DNA from: a virus
Length of the DNA: 46,591 bases
Strand: one strand, 5' to 3'
Virus record (IMG/VR): IMGVR_UViG_3300047287_000318
Coordinates: 1-46,591 of that record
The notes beneath the pieces are model-generated. The model did not search any database, was not told where the DNA came from, and was given only the letters and a program-made list of their open reading frames with translations. Below, piece by piece: positions 26,501 through 34,412 of the stretch. The first letter of the stretch is position 1; every line of letters begins with the position of its first letter. A program made the position numbers and the translations under genes.

Positions 26501-27575
26501 TGGTGGGGCTGGCGCAACTAGCGGCACTACGTTTAATGGTAGCGCAGCAACAACAATTTCCTATAACTCAATTGGTGCCGCCCCACTAGCAAGCCCTGCA
26601 TTTACAGGTACGCCAACCGCTCCAACGGCGACGGCTGGCACAAACACAACTCAAGTCGCGACTACTGCGTTTGTCGTTACCGAGAACTCGGCCAACGCGA
26701 AGCTTGCAAGTTCTAACACATTTAGCGCTGCGCAATATGTGCCAGGTGGCAGCGTTTCCGCTCCCGGCCTTGCATTTTCTGGAGATACGGATACGGGTGT
26801 CTACAGTCCCGGCGCAAATCAAATCGCGTTGGGAGCGGGTGGAATACAGCAGGTTTATGTCAACTCCTCAACTTTGACCGGTGGTGGTGTTGGCTTTAGG
26901 GCTACGGCTCCCGTTTCTACCAATACTGGTGGGGTTTTCGGCTTGTTTTGGGATGGCTCAAATGGAGCTGCCAGTATCGCCACCGCAGATGGTGCTGTGC
27001 TCAATGTAAATAGGATGGGAAGTGACGGAGCGGTAATTAACATTCGACAAGGTGGAACCACCGAGGGAACTATTGAAGTTGCTGGCACAACCGTTTCATA
27101 CCTTGGAGCCCACCTTGCACGATGGTCGCAGATTCCAGGGCTTGGACATGACAATCCGCTAGAGCGGCCTGAGATACTGCGCGGCACTGTTATGACCAAC
27201 CTCGATGAGATGTGCGAATGGCCCGACCCCGACAGCGGAGACCTTCAAAATAACGAGCAACTAAACAAGGCGCAAGTTAGCAGCGTTGACTCCGACAAGA
27301 ATGTTGCCGGCGTGTTCTGTAACTGGGACAATGAAGACGAGACATGGCAAAACGACTTCGTGATTGCAATGACGGGTGACTTTATCATTCGCATTGCAGA
27401 AGGCGTTGTCGTTGAAAAGGGCGATCTGCTTGTTTCCGCCGGAGACGGCACTGCTCGCGTACAAGACGACGACATTATTCGCAGCTGCACGATTGCAAAA
27501 GTTAGCAGCAATCATGTCACCTGTACCTATGCAGATGGCAGTTATTGCGTGCCTTGCGCACTGATGGCTTGCTAA
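23595..27575 (+). CDS. Giant tail fibre protein 2 with Cys-rich C-terminal domain
   Basis: 1326 residues. The N-terminus (MSLQHYRSSTANKRPVAANM, then DGQIAVNTAGSSPGLFIKDS) is an attachment-type motif also seen in the smaller fibres. Residues about 157-803 are three repeats of 215-216 residues. A region of NGT.VSL-type beta repeats follows, then FTGTPTAPTATAGTNTTQVATTAFV, a common fibre motif. The C-terminal 250 residues include GSDGAVINIRQGGTTEGTIEV and FVIAMTGDFIIRIAEGVVVEKGDLLV, reminiscent of self-cleaving intramolecular chaperone domains. The last 20 residues hold four Cys. Probably a trimeric receptor-binding fibre; self-cleavage is inference. Confidence 0.75.
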   Translation: MSLQHYRSSTANKRPVAANMADGQIAVNTAGSSPGLFIKDSGGAVVKIGPVHVGSTAPNSSPAIGGSTGNSVGEIWLDTTGGNYAVKIWDGTAWRSEDGIFVNTTGDTMTGNLTLDASSLIFDSGLFNTTISATTATAARSILLPDAGGTVVVTGATGQVTSAMIADGTIVDGDISASAEIAVSKLANGTARQLLQTDTAGTGVEWTSNLQIPGSLGVTGATTFTGAVTSNNNITLNAQSDLRFADSDSSNWVAFQAPATVATNVTWTLPSADGSSNQILRTDGAGNLSWISQTTGGDVFLANNNAFTGANTFFNATGQVIGTSSTQDSLLLRGRTGGTTSLRINLEPAALSQTRTIVFPNTDGNVVTTGDTGTVTSAMIAANTIVDADVSASAEIAVSKLANGTARQLLQTDTVGTGVEWTSNLQIPGSLGVTGATTFTGAVTSDNNITLNAQNDLRFADSDSSNWVALQAPATVAANVTWTLPAADGSSNQILKTDGAGNLGWVTQSAGGDVFANGTNAFTGANTFYNNSGQTFGTGTGTQDGIVLAGRAGGTTSLRVTFVPDALTGNRTLTLPNTSGTIITSGDTGTVTSTMLADLNIVNADINAAAEIAVSKLANGTARQLLQTDADGISVGWTSNISIPGTLAVTGVTTLTGSLVASSDITLNAQNDLRFADADNTNWVAFQAPTTVASNVTWTLPAADGTSGQLLTTNGAGTLSWTTVSGGGVGDVVAASNNAFTGANTFYNSTGQTFGTSTSTQDGIVLQGRAGGTLSYRATIVPTSLTGNRTLTLPNETGTFLTSSSTGAIGNTLLTNSSVTVNGTAVSLGGSATVTANTTNALTLSNAGTGAASGTTFNGSAAVTISYNSVGAAATNQTMNIGTTAVAINRASANLALTGISSIALPGATSGTVTLQPTAAAGTTTLTLPATSGTVLTTSNSITVNGTSVSLNTGGTITANTPNSLTFNNGGAGATSGTTFNGSAATTISYNSIGAAPLASPAFTGTPTAPTATAGTNTTQVATTAFVVTENSANAKLASSNTFSAAQYVPGGSVSAPGLAFSGDTDTGVYSPGANQIALGAGGIQQVYVNSSTLTGGGVGFRATAPVSTNTGGVFGLFWDGSNGAASIATADGAVLNVNRMGSDGAVINIRQGGTTEGTIEVAGTTVSYLGAHLARWSQIPGLGHDNPLERPEILRGTVMTNLDEMCEWPDPDSGDLQNNEQLNKAQVSSVDSDKNVAGVFCNWDNEDETWQNDFVIAMTGDFIIRIAEGVVVEKGDLLVSAGDGTARVQDDDIIRSCTIAKVSSNHVTCTYADGSYCVPCALMAC
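24063..26003 (+). repeat. Three tandem ~645-bp coding repeats in fibre 2
   Basis: The VSKLANGTARQLLQTD motif recurs at 24141, 24786 and 25434 (spacing 215 and 216 codons). Each unit holds an IAVSKLANG block, a DLRFAD-x-D block, a VTWTLP-[SA]-ADG block and a GANTF[FY]N block. Protein identity is very high while codons differ. Confidence 0.9.
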
Positions 27576-27608
27576 TTCTCAAAGGTGGCGCTAGCGTAGT
27601 CCAGCAGT

Positions 27609-27806
27609 ATGCTCAAATCCACTCCAATGCCCTGCAAAAAAAGCGAACTGGTTTCCATGATCAATTCCTATGTTGCCGCCAGGGCGTCTGGCGACAGCAA
27701 CCTGATTGCTTTTTCCGCAAATGCACTTCAGGCTGTTATCGACACCCTTGAGTATTCGCCGGAAGAGATTCAGGAAGATGCAGACAAAGAGGAGGCCGCT
27801 GAGTAA
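27609..27806 (+). CDS. Small cyanophage-type protein of unknown function
   Basis: 65 residues. The N-terminus is MLKSTPMPCKKSELVSMINSYV; the centre is a helix (ARASGDSNLIAFSANALQAVIDTL) and the tail is acidic (YSPEEIQEDADKEEAAE). Its last stop base is the first base of the next ATG (TAATG). It opens a three-gene mini-cassette between the giant fibres and the holin-like gene. Confidence 0.55.
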   Translation: MLKSTPMPCKKSELVSMINSYVAARASGDSNLIAFSANALQAVIDTLEYSPEEIQEDADKEEAAE

Positions 27807-27943
27807 TGGCTGTTAAAAGCAAGGTTGGCACCGCCAGGCTTGAACACCAGCCCGGTCGCCCCAAGACCACGGCTCAGGGCCAGGGGCAGCATTCTCGACC
27901 CCATCGCAGGGGCAAGAAGAAAATGCGTGGCCAGGGGCGCTAA
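27806..27943 (+). CDS. Small Lys/Arg/Gly/Gln-rich protein, cyanophage conserved type
   Basis: 45 residues: MAVKSKVGTARLEHQPGRPK then a TAQGQGQHSRP block and RRGKKKMRGQGR. The MAVKSK.GTar.e...G.pk.TtQG.g.h......KK.RGQGR pattern is one I know from cyanophage genomes. It has no hydrophobic core, so it is probably disordered and nucleic-acid or assembly associated. It overlaps the upstream stop by one base, and the next ATG follows its stop immediately. Confidence 0.65.
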   Translation: MAVKSKVGTARLEHQPGRPKTTAQGQGQHSRPHRRGKKKMRGQGR

Positions 27944-28093
27944 ATGAACGATTCCGCCCGAGAGAAATGGCTCAAAGTCAAACAGGCTCTTGAGGCATCG
28001 GGTAAAACAAATTCGCTTTACTACAAGTTTGCTATTGATGCTCTCGCGAAAAATGGCAAGCCAATTGGCGAATCTGATCTCGGGCGGAATTAG
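27944..28093 (+). CDS. Small protein of unknown function
   Basis: 49 residues starting immediately after the previous stop (TAAATG): MNDSAREKWLKVKQALEASG then a helical KTNSLYYKFAIDALAKNG. Two short helices are likely. Real because of the tight coupling and normal composition; function unknown. A 47-base gap separates it from the holin-like gene. Confidence 0.5.
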   Translation: MNDSAREKWLKVKQALEASGKTNSLYYKFAIDALAKNGKPIGESDLGRN

Positions 28094-28140
28094 TCATTCG
28101 TTGAGCAGCGCTAGGCTGTTTCGTAGCGCTCTCGCGGTTT

Positions 28141-28407
28141 ATGGCTGGGTCAGATGATGTGTCGCACGGTGACATCTACCATAAACTCGGCAGCCTAGAG
28201 GGAAAGCTTGAGACAGTCTTAATTCAGTTAGGAGAAAAACGCAGCGACCTATCTATTCTTTTTTCCAGGCTGCGCGAACTCGAAAGCCGTGTTGCAATTG
28301 GTGTTGGAATTGCAGTTGCTCTTAGCTTTTCGATTCCTTTTGTAATACAGGCATCAAACCCACGCCTTCACTTTGAGGGAGCGTCTGTTCAGCACGAAAG
28401 ACCCTAG
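28141..28407 (+). CDS. Holin-like membrane protein with coiled coil (XhlA-like layout)
   Basis: 88 residues. Residues 10-50 (GDIYHKLGSLEGKLETVLIQLGEKRSDLSILFSRLRELESR) form a heptad-patterned helix. Residues 51-70 (VAIGVGIAVALSFSIPFVIQ) are a single membrane span, followed by a short polar tail. This layout is that of XhlA-type holin partners that anchor a coiled coil to the membrane. It lies 8 kb from the endolysin, inside the fibre region, so a role in DNA entry or fibre attachment is also possible. Confidence 0.5.
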   Translation: MAGSDDVSHGDIYHKLGSLEGKLETVLIQLGEKRSDLSILFSRLRELESRVAIGVGIAVALSFSIPFVIQASNPRLHFEGASVQHERP

Positions 28408-28442
28408 AGATCAAGTAGGATGAATTAGGGTTTTCTCCTGAC

Positions 28443-28787
28443 ATGGCAGTTTCTCCTGGGACATACAACATAAACCTTCAGCGCAGAGCCGATTATTCGC
28501 TGGCGCTTCAATTTAAAGATAGTTCTAATGTGCCAATCAATTTAACTGGTTGGACAGCATATGCGCAAGTCTGGGATAGAGCAAGAGCAACTAAGTATGC
28601 TGATTTTACTATTAGTTATACAAATCGTTTGACTGGACAGATTTCAGTTTCTCTCACAGATACGCAAACTTCATCCTTTCCAGATGAATGCTTTTATGAT
28701 ATTTTGTTAGAAAATCCTAGCGGCTTACGCGAGTACTATATGGAAGGAACAATTTACGTTTCCCAGGGGTACACAGCTGCGCCATGA
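28443..28787 (+). CDS. Small baseplate/fibre-associated beta protein (BppU-like N-terminal fold)
   Basis: 114 residues: YNINLQRRADYSLALQFKDSSNVPINLTGWTAYAQVWDR ... LTDTQTSSFPDECFYDILLENPSGLREYYMEGTIYVS. The 'polarg-D...l.f.d..g.p.dLtG.ta.aqv' layout followed by 'yDi....G....l..G.i.v' matches small phage fibre proteins resembling the N-terminus of baseplate upper proteins. Its stop overlaps the collagen-like gene (ATGA, 28784-28787). Confidence 0.6.
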   Translation: MAVSPGTYNINLQRRADYSLALQFKDSSNVPINLTGWTAYAQVWDRARATKYADFTISYTNRLTGQISVSLTDTQTSSFPDECFYDILLENPSGLREYYMEGTIYVSQGYTAAP

Positions 28788-29062
28788 CATCAGTAAGCGT
28801 TTCCGAAATTAACAATACTATTGTTGTTACCGAGCAAACAGGTACAACAACAACTGTTATTGTGCCGAGTGAATCGGTAATTATTAACGCGATTGGTGTC
28901 GGCCCTCAGGGACCAGCGGGCCCTCCTGGCCCTGGAGGTATTGTTGTTGACGAAACAAACAGAGTAAATCGAAGTATTGTTTACTTTGATGCAAATACGA
29001 CGACATATAAGGCCGATGCAGTAATTACAGATTTAACGCTTACAGATGGTGGAAATTTTTAG
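28784..29062 (+). CDS. Short collagen-like fibre protein
   Basis: 92 residues. Residues 40-52 are a short Gly-X-Y run (GPQGPAGPPGPGG), enough to nucleate a trimer; beta-type segments lie on both sides and it ends TLTDGGNF, like other fibre ends in this cluster. Coupled by ATGA to the upstream gene. Likely an accessory or adaptor of trimeric fibres. Confidence 0.6.
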   Translation: MTSVSVSEINNTIVVTEQTGTTTTVIVPSESVIINAIGVGPQGPAGPPGPGGIVVDETNRVNRSIVYFDANTTTYKADAVITDLTLTDGGNF

Positions 29063-29102
29063 GGCGGCGATACCATGTCCCTAGGTTTCTGTCTCAGTAG
29101 TC

Positions 29103-31403
29103 GTGCCCAACACCGTCCGTATCAAGCGTCGTCTTGCCGGTGGCGCTGCTGGTGCCCCTAGTTCTCTCGCTAATGCAGAATTAGCATTTAACGAGCAAGA
29201 CTCTACTTTATATTATGGCGTTGGAACTGGAGGTGCAGGAGGAAGTGCAACTTCAATTCTTGCAATAGCTGGCCCTGGTGCATTTGCAACTCTTGGTACT
29301 ACTCAAACATTTACTGGTAATAAAACTTTTAGCGGCACAGTTGCATTAGGCGGAAGTGCTACGGCGACTACTGCTGCAACCAGTGATAACTCCACCACCG
29401 TCGCCACCACTGCCTATGTGAAAGGGCAGGGCTATGGCGTTGGAAGCGTCACCAGCGTTGGCCTGAGCCTGCCAAGCTTCATCACTGTCACCAACTCCCC
29501 TGTGACCGGGAGTGGCACTCTGACGGGCACTCTGGCAAGCCAAACAGCCAATACCGTCTTCGCCGCCCCTGACGGCACCGCTGGTAGCCCCACATTCCGA
29601 GTCCTTGTCGCCAATGACATTCCAACTCTGACTGCTGCAAAAATCAGCAATTTTGACACACAGGTTCGCACGAGTCGCCTTGATCAAATGGCGATTCCAA
29701 CCGCCAGTGTTGATATTAATAGCCAGCGACTACTTAACGTTGCGACCCCGCTGCTTCCTACTGACGGCTGCAATAAGCAATACGCAGACTCTATTGCGCA
29801 AAGCCTGAACGTTCATGGCGCTGTTCAGTACGCAACGAACGGCGCTGTCTCTTACACCTATACCTCTGGTGGCACTGCATTAACGATTACCACGATTACT
29901 GGCACGGATACGATTACGTTTAGTGGTACTCATAATCTTGATATTAATTCTCAGATTAGAACTGGTAATACAACAACTGGAACTGGCTTAACTGCAAACG
30001 CAACTTATTATGTTACCTCTGTTCCGTCTACAACGCAAATCAAGGTATCTTCTACCTATGGTGGCGCCAATGCAACTCTTACTAACGGCACTGGATTAAG
30101 CATTGTTGTTAATGGCGATCCTGGCGAAAATGCAACCCTAAGCGGATGCCCAAATAGCGTTGATAGTGGTGCAACTCTTGTAATTGGTGATCGAATTCTT
30201 GTAAAAGATCATAGCACATCTGGTTATAACGGTATTTATGTTGTTACTACTGTTGGCACTGGCGCCAATGGCGTATGGACGCGCTCGACTGATTTTGATA
30301 ATAATCCAACTGGCGAAATTGCACAAGGTGATTACGTCTTTGTCGCCGCTGGGACTACAAATGGCAGCAATGGTTTCGTTCAGACCGCAACTGCGCCCAT
30401 TCGCATGGGTATCAATGCGGCGAACTATTCCGTATTTACTGGTGACTCCATAACGTTCTCGCAATTCTCTGGCGCTGGTCAAATTACGGCTGGTGCTGGT
30501 TTAACAAAGTCTGGAAATGCACTTGATGTTGCATCGACTGGCGGCGGATCTTTAACGATTAGCGCTGACTCGATCAACCTCACTAGTGGCATTATTGGCA
30601 CGATTGGCACTTATCGCAGCGTCACAGTTGATACTTACGGTCGCGTAACAGCTGGCACAAACCCGACAACTTTCTCTGGCTACGGAATCAGTGATAGCAG
30701 TGCCAATCTTTTCAGCGCGTTGACTGACAAGAGTGGCAGTGGCGGCACGGTGGTATTCAATACCTCTCCGAGCCTCACCACGCCATCTCTTTCTGGCGAG
30801 ACCTTCAGCACCACCAATAACGTCACGGCCGGCACGAATGCCCAAGGCCAGGGGGCTTTGACGAGTGACTACAACGTTATTACGACCGCAGCAGCAAATC
30901 CCTCTGGCGTAACGCTGCCTACCGCAACACAGGGACGACGCATTGTTGTTGTCAATAAAGGCGCTAACCCAATCAATATTTACCCCGCCAGTGGCGGCAC
31001 TATTGATGCCCTAGCTGCTAATGCTTCGATTCAGCTAGCAGTCAATGGCGTGATGGAGTTTAACGCCTCTAGTACTACTCAATGGTATTCCAGCTTCAAT
31101 AACAGCGTCTCTGGCACTGGTGTTAGTAGTTTCTCTGCTGGTACTACTGGTTTTACTCCTAGTACTGGTACAACTGGCGCAGTTACGCTTGCCGGCATTC
31201 TTGTTGGAACGAACGGAGGTACTGGCGTAAACAATGGCAGTAACACAATTACTATTGCTGGAAATGTTTCCACTGGTGGCGCCTTAACGTTCTCAGGCGC
31301 GTTTGGTACAACTTTTACCGTAACCGCAACTACTTCGTTAACACTGCCAACAAGTGGTACGCTACTTAGCGATGGAAGCACCATTGACGGCGGCACCTTC
31401 TGA
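29103..31403 (+). CDS. Tail fibre protein 3
   Basis: 766 residues from a GTG start giving MPNTVRIKRRLAGGAAGAPSS, then LANAELAFNEQDSTLYYGVG, an attachment motif shared with fibres 2 and 4. The centre has SVTSVGLSLPSFITVTNSPV, then LNVHGAVQYATNGAVSYTYT, a frequent fibre domain. Residues about 265-340 carry a beta module (ITFSGTHNLDINSQIRTGNT ... TYYVTSVPSTTQIKVSS) of the same layout as the insert in the tail tube. C-terminus ends STIDGGTF. The stop overlaps the next start (TGATG). GC-rich patches at 29480-29620 and 30720-30860 interrupt AT-rich sequence. Confidence 0.75.
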   Translation: MPNTVRIKRRLAGGAAGAPSSLANAELAFNEQDSTLYYGVGTGGAGGSATSILAIAGPGAFATLGTTQTFTGNKTFSGTVALGGSATATTAATSDNSTTVATTAYVKGQGYGVGSVTSVGLSLPSFITVTNSPVTGSGTLTGTLASQTANTVFAAPDGTAGSPTFRVLVANDIPTLTAAKISNFDTQVRTSRLDQMAIPTASVDINSQRLLNVATPLLPTDGCNKQYADSIAQSLNVHGAVQYATNGAVSYTYTSGGTALTITTITGTDTITFSGTHNLDINSQIRTGNTTTGTGLTANATYYVTSVPSTTQIKVSSTYGGANATLTNGTGLSIVVNGDPGENATLSGCPNSVDSGATLVIGDRILVKDHSTSGYNGIYVVTTVGTGANGVWTRSTDFDNNPTGEIAQGDYVFVAAGTTNGSNGFVQTATAPIRMGINAANYSVFTGDSITFSQFSGAGQITAGAGLTKSGNALDVASTGGGSLTISADSINLTSGIIGTIGTYRSVTVDTYGRVTAGTNPTTFSGYGISDSSANLFSALTDKSGSGGTVVFNTSPSLTTPSLSGETFSTTNNVTAGTNAQGQGALTSDYNVITTAAANPSGVTLPTATQGRRIVVVNKGANPINIYPASGGTIDALAANASIQLAVNGVMEFNASSTTQWYSSFNNSVSGTGVSSFSAGTTGFTPSTGTTGAVTLAGILVGTNGGTGVNNGSNTITIAGNVSTGGALTFSGAFGTTFTVTATTSLTLPTSGTLLSDGSTIDGGTF

Positions 31404-32914
31404 TGGCTAACACAATCAGACTGCGGCGAGGTTCAACTGTTCCAAGTGCTGGTTCTTTTGTTGAGGGAGAACCTGCATGGGATAGTGCAAACGGCAAGCT
31501 TTATATCAAAAATGCTGCCGGCACAATGGTGCAGATTGGCGGCGGAACTGGCGGTGGTTCTTACACATTTTCTAGCACCGCCCCTAGTTCTCCAACCGCT
31601 GGCGATGAATGGACAGATAGCGATGATGGGATTACATATCAATATGTAAATGATGGCAATAGTTCGCAGTGGGTTGAGCTTGGTCAAGCAACTCTTGTCA
31701 ATGACCCAACCTTTAGTGGCGGAATAACAATTGCCGGAACAACGTCTGGCTCGATTAGTCTTAATGTTCCAGCCGTTGCTGGATCAAACACGATTGGTTT
31801 TCCAGCTGTTAGCGGAAATGTTGTAACTACTGGTGATACTGGAACTGTCACCGGAACGATGATCGCCGCAAATACCATTCTTGACGCAGATATTAACTCT
31901 GCCGCTGCAATAGCCGGCACTAAAATTGCACCGAATTTTGGCGCTCAATTAATTCAGTCGTCGCAGGCCAACCAAGCGCTTTCTTTAACTGGAACCCTCA
32001 ACCCCGCGAGTACCAGCAATGGTTTGCTCTCAGTTGGAACCCTTGGCTTTACGGGGGCCAGGATGGGTGGAAATTTTACATCCTCTCAAACTTCATACTA
32101 TCAAGTTGTTCTGCAAAATACGAGCAATAACGCAGGTGCTTCGTGTGACTTTGTTGTCTGTAACGATGCGTCAACAGATACAACAGTATACGGCAATTTT
32201 GGAATCAATAGTTCGACATTTTCGGGAACTGGCTCACTTAATCTCGCAAACTCAACATATGTTACTTCAACAACTGGCGATCTTGTATTTGGTACGACAA
32301 CAGCTCATCAGATTCGATTCGTTGTAAACTCTGGCACCACTGATGCCTTTGGTGTTAATACTTCAGGGGCGTGGTTAGTAGCAGGTTCAGCTGGAACTTC
32401 TGGTCAAACTTACCGCTCTGGTGGCTCTGCCGCAGCGCCAAGTTGGAGCAATATTGGAACTTCACAGGTTGTTAGCCTTACTTCAACGCAGCAAAGCACT
32501 TCAACTGCGCTAGCAAACGTTACACAGCTTGTTGCAGCTCTTGAGGCAAATGCTACTTATACTGTTGATTGTTTTGTAACTTTTCAATCTGCCGCAACGA
32601 CTACTGGTTTAAACCTGGGATTTACGTCGCCAACTGGATGTAGCCCAATGGTGGAGATTGTGGTGCCAATCGTTTCCACTGCTGCAGCAACGGCACTTCG
32701 GACAACATTTCCAAACGCGGCTTCTACAACAAGCGGAAACGTAATCGGAACAGGTGTTACGGCCATCAACAGTAACCATACAGCACGCATCAGTGGCATC
32801 GTAAAAAATGGCGCTACGGCTGGCAACTTCCAAATCCAGTTTGCTACAGAGGTAAACGCATCAGCAGTGACGCTTCAGATTGGCTCTACAATGCAACTTA
32901 CTAGAATTGCCTAA
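31403..32914 (+). CDS. Tail fibre protein 4
   Basis: 503 residues; start overlaps the previous stop by one base. The N-terminus MANTIRLRRGSTVPSAGSFV then EGEPAWDSANGKLYIKNAAG is the fibre attachment motif. TFSSTAPSSPTAGDEWTDSD follows, then one half-copy of fibre-2-like repeats (VVTTGDTGTVTGTMIAANTI). The C-terminal 150 residues (VVSLTSTQQSTSTALANVTQ ... ANATYTVDCFVTFQSAATTT) are a beta-sandwich type common in phage fibres and probably bind the receptor. Confidence 0.7.
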   Translation: MANTIRLRRGSTVPSAGSFVEGEPAWDSANGKLYIKNAAGTMVQIGGGTGGGSYTFSSTAPSSPTAGDEWTDSDDGITYQYVNDGNSSQWVELGQATLVNDPTFSGGITIAGTTSGSISLNVPAVAGSNTIGFPAVSGNVVTTGDTGTVTGTMIAANTILDADINSAAAIAGTKIAPNFGAQLIQSSQANQALSLTGTLNPASTSNGLLSVGTLGFTGARMGGNFTSSQTSYYQVVLQNTSNNAGASCDFVVCNDASTDTTVYGNFGINSSTFSGTGSLNLANSTYVTSTTGDLVFGTTTAHQIRFVVNSGTTDAFGVNTSGAWLVAGSAGTSGQTYRSGGSAAAPSWSNIGTSQVVSLTSTQQSTSTALANVTQLVAALEANATYTVDCFVTFQSAATTTGLNLGFTSPTGCSPMVEIVVPIVSTAAATALRTTFPNAASTTSGNVIGTGVTAINSNHTARISGIVKNGATAGNFQIQFATEVNASAVTLQIGSTMQLTRIA

Positions 32915-32939
32915 GTGTTCAATGCAATGGTCGCTACGA

Positions 32940-32965
32940 AACAGGCTGGCAACCATTAGCCTGTT
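32940..32965 (+). promoter_or_regulatory. Intergenic hairpin after fibre 4
   Basis: AACAGGCT pairs perfectly with AGCCTGTT across a 10-base loop. There is no T-run, so it is not a standard terminator; it may protect the upstream message or pause transcription. Confidence 0.4.
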
Positions 32966-32975
32966 ACCGAGACTG

Positions 32976-33005
32976 TTGACTCACCTAGCCACTTTGTTGC
33001 ATAAT
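32976..33005 (+). promoter_or_regulatory. Candidate sigma-70-type promoter
   Basis: TTGACT (32976-32981), 18 bases, then CATAAT (33000-33005): one mismatch in each box. Transcription would begin near 33012, i.e. at the ATG of the 52-residue gene, so that gene would be leaderless or the promoter serves the genes from 33172 on. It is the best match I noticed on the plus strand, but I made no systematic scan. Confidence 0.4.
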
Positions 33006-33009
33006 TACA

Positions 33010-33168
33010 ATGCCGCTTGATTTTCCTTCCAGCCCAACGCTCAATCAAACCTATACATACGGCACCCGCACCTGGAAATGGAATGGCTCTGGATGGGCAT
33101 TGCAATCACAGGTTCAAGTTGCTACAAATGCAGCTGTAGCTCTCTATCTCTACGCAACTTGTATTTGA
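33010..33168 (+). CDS. Fibre-associated mini-protein
   Basis: 52 residues: MPLDFPSSPTLNQTYTYGTR then TWKWNGSGWAL, the 'P.sPt.g.ty....tWkWnGsgW' beta motif that occurs in many phage fibre and tail proteins, followed by a short Ala-rich end. It ends 3 bases before the next gene. It is possibly a trimmed fibre tip or a remnant of a larger fibre. Confidence 0.6.
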   Translation: MPLDFPSSPTLNQTYTYGTRTWKWNGSGWALQSQVQVATNAAVALYLYATCI

Positions 33169-33171
33169 ATC

Positions 33172-33567
33172 ATGGCCAGCAATCCTAGTTTCATTTCCAC
33201 GCCTCGCATTGGCCGTTGCTCTTTGAGTACTGCGAACACCGCAACCGATGGAACTGGCACTATTGCTGATTTAATTCTCGGCGTAGCAGCTGGCACGCGA
33301 GTTCTTTCTGTTGTTGTGCAAGGAACCGCAACTACAGTTGCCTCATTGGTAAACCTATTTCTGTACGATGGCACAAACTGGGATCTATTTGATCAGGTCA
33401 CAATTAGCGCCACCACTGGTAGCAATACCGTGAAGGGCTATCGCTTGGTGACTGCCTACACGGATCTTGTATTACCGAGCGCTTCTGCAAAGCTTGGGGC
33501 CACAATCACGGTGGCACCTACAACTGGCACTGTGCGCGTAATGGCTTTCGGCGGCGATCTCACATGA
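33172..33567 (+). CDS. Small tail-fibre/virion beta protein
   Basis: 131 residues: STPRIGRCSLSTANTATDGTGTIADLI, then GTRVLSVVVQGTATTVASLVNLFLYDG, a compact jelly-roll-like beta protein of a kind I have seen among cyanophage structural proteins. It is ATGA-coupled (33564-33567) to the first polyglycine adhesin, suggesting the two are made in equal amounts and may form one fibre tip. Confidence 0.6.
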   Translation: MASNPSFISTPRIGRCSLSTANTATDGTGTIADLILGVAAGTRVLSVVVQGTATTVASLVNLFLYDGTNWDLFDQVTISATTGSNTVKGYRLVTAYTDLVLPSASAKLGATITVAPTTGTVRVMAFGGDLT

Positions 33568-34412
33568 ATTTTCTGTTTGGTGGTTGGCCAAACAATTCGA
33601 TGCCGTTTGCGAACTTTCAAGAGTTCACGGTCAGCGGCGTCTGGAAGAAACCACAGGGTTGCACTGGCTATTACATCGAATGTATTGGTGGAGGTGGTGG
33701 TGGCGGAAGCGGGCGTCGTACAACTAGCACTTCGGTAAAAGGAGGTGGTGCAGGAGCAAGCGGTGGAATGTTAGTTTATGCAATTGGTAGTATTGAAGAA
33801 CTTGGCGCAGAAGAATATGTCACCGTTGGATCTGGTGGATCTGGTGGTGCTGCGCAAGCAGTAGATGATACCAATGGAAATACTGGATCTGATGGTGGTA
33901 ATAGCACGTTTGGCGCGCTTCTTTATGCGCCTGGCGGTGTTAGTGGAATCGGCGGGATTTCAGGAGCACCAACTGCTACGCCAATTAAATACAGAGGCAG
34001 CAGTCTTTCGTTTGCTTCCGGCTATTGCGGCATCGGCGGCAACGGCTCTTCTACTGGAGCGGCAGGAGCGCTTGGGCCTGGTGGTGGTGGCGGTGGTGGA
34101 GGAACAACAGCTACTCCAGTTGCTAGCCCTGGTGGTGAGGGTGGCGTTGGATTTGGAATGTTTAAGTTTGGCACTGCAAGTAGTACCGGTGGTGGTGGTA
34201 CAGCTGGTTCGATCAGCACAGCCGGAAGCATTGGATCGTATGGCGATGGTGGCGGTGGTGGCGGTGCTAGCACGACTGGAGCCGGTGGAAATGGTGGAAA
34301 CGGGGCATTTCCTGGCGGAGGCGGTGGCGGTGGTGGCGCCAGCAGCAACACCTTTCTCAGTGGCGCAGGGGGCAATGGCGCTCCTGGCGTAGTACGCATT
34401 TGGTGCTGGTAA
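33564..34412 (+). CDS. Polyglycine adhesin 1
   Basis: 282 residues, about 40% glycine. FQEFTVSGVWKKPQGCTGYYI leads into a Gly-rich run at residues 43-52 (GGGGGGGSG) and several more Gly stretches (residues 170-180, 215-240, 250-270), ending GVVRIWCW. Such proteins are known in phages as adhesins whose Gly motifs form a polyglycine-II helix sandwich (compare gp38 of T-even-like phages such as S16). It is the first of three consecutive paralogues; its stop and the next ATG share one base (TAATG at 34410-34414). Confidence 0.75.
   Translation: MNFLFGGWPNNSMPFANFQEFTVSGVWKKPQGCTGYYIECIGGGGGGGSGRRTTSTSVKGGGAGASGGMLVYAIGSIEELGAEEYVTVGSGGSGGAAQAVDDTNGNTGSDGGNSTFGALLYAPGGVSGIGGISGAPTATPIKYRGSSLSFASGYCGIGGNGSSTGAAGALGPGGGGGGGGTTATPVASPGGEGGVGFGMFKFGTASSTGGGGTAGSISTAGSIGSYGDGGGGGGASTTGAGGNGGNGAFPGGGGGGGGASSNTFLSGAGGNGAPGVVRIWCW

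Noticed and set aside
20039-31403. CRISPR-like or minisatellite repeats in the fibre genes
   Set aside because: The repeats are long, coding, in frame and diverged at synonymous sites; they are protein-domain repeats.
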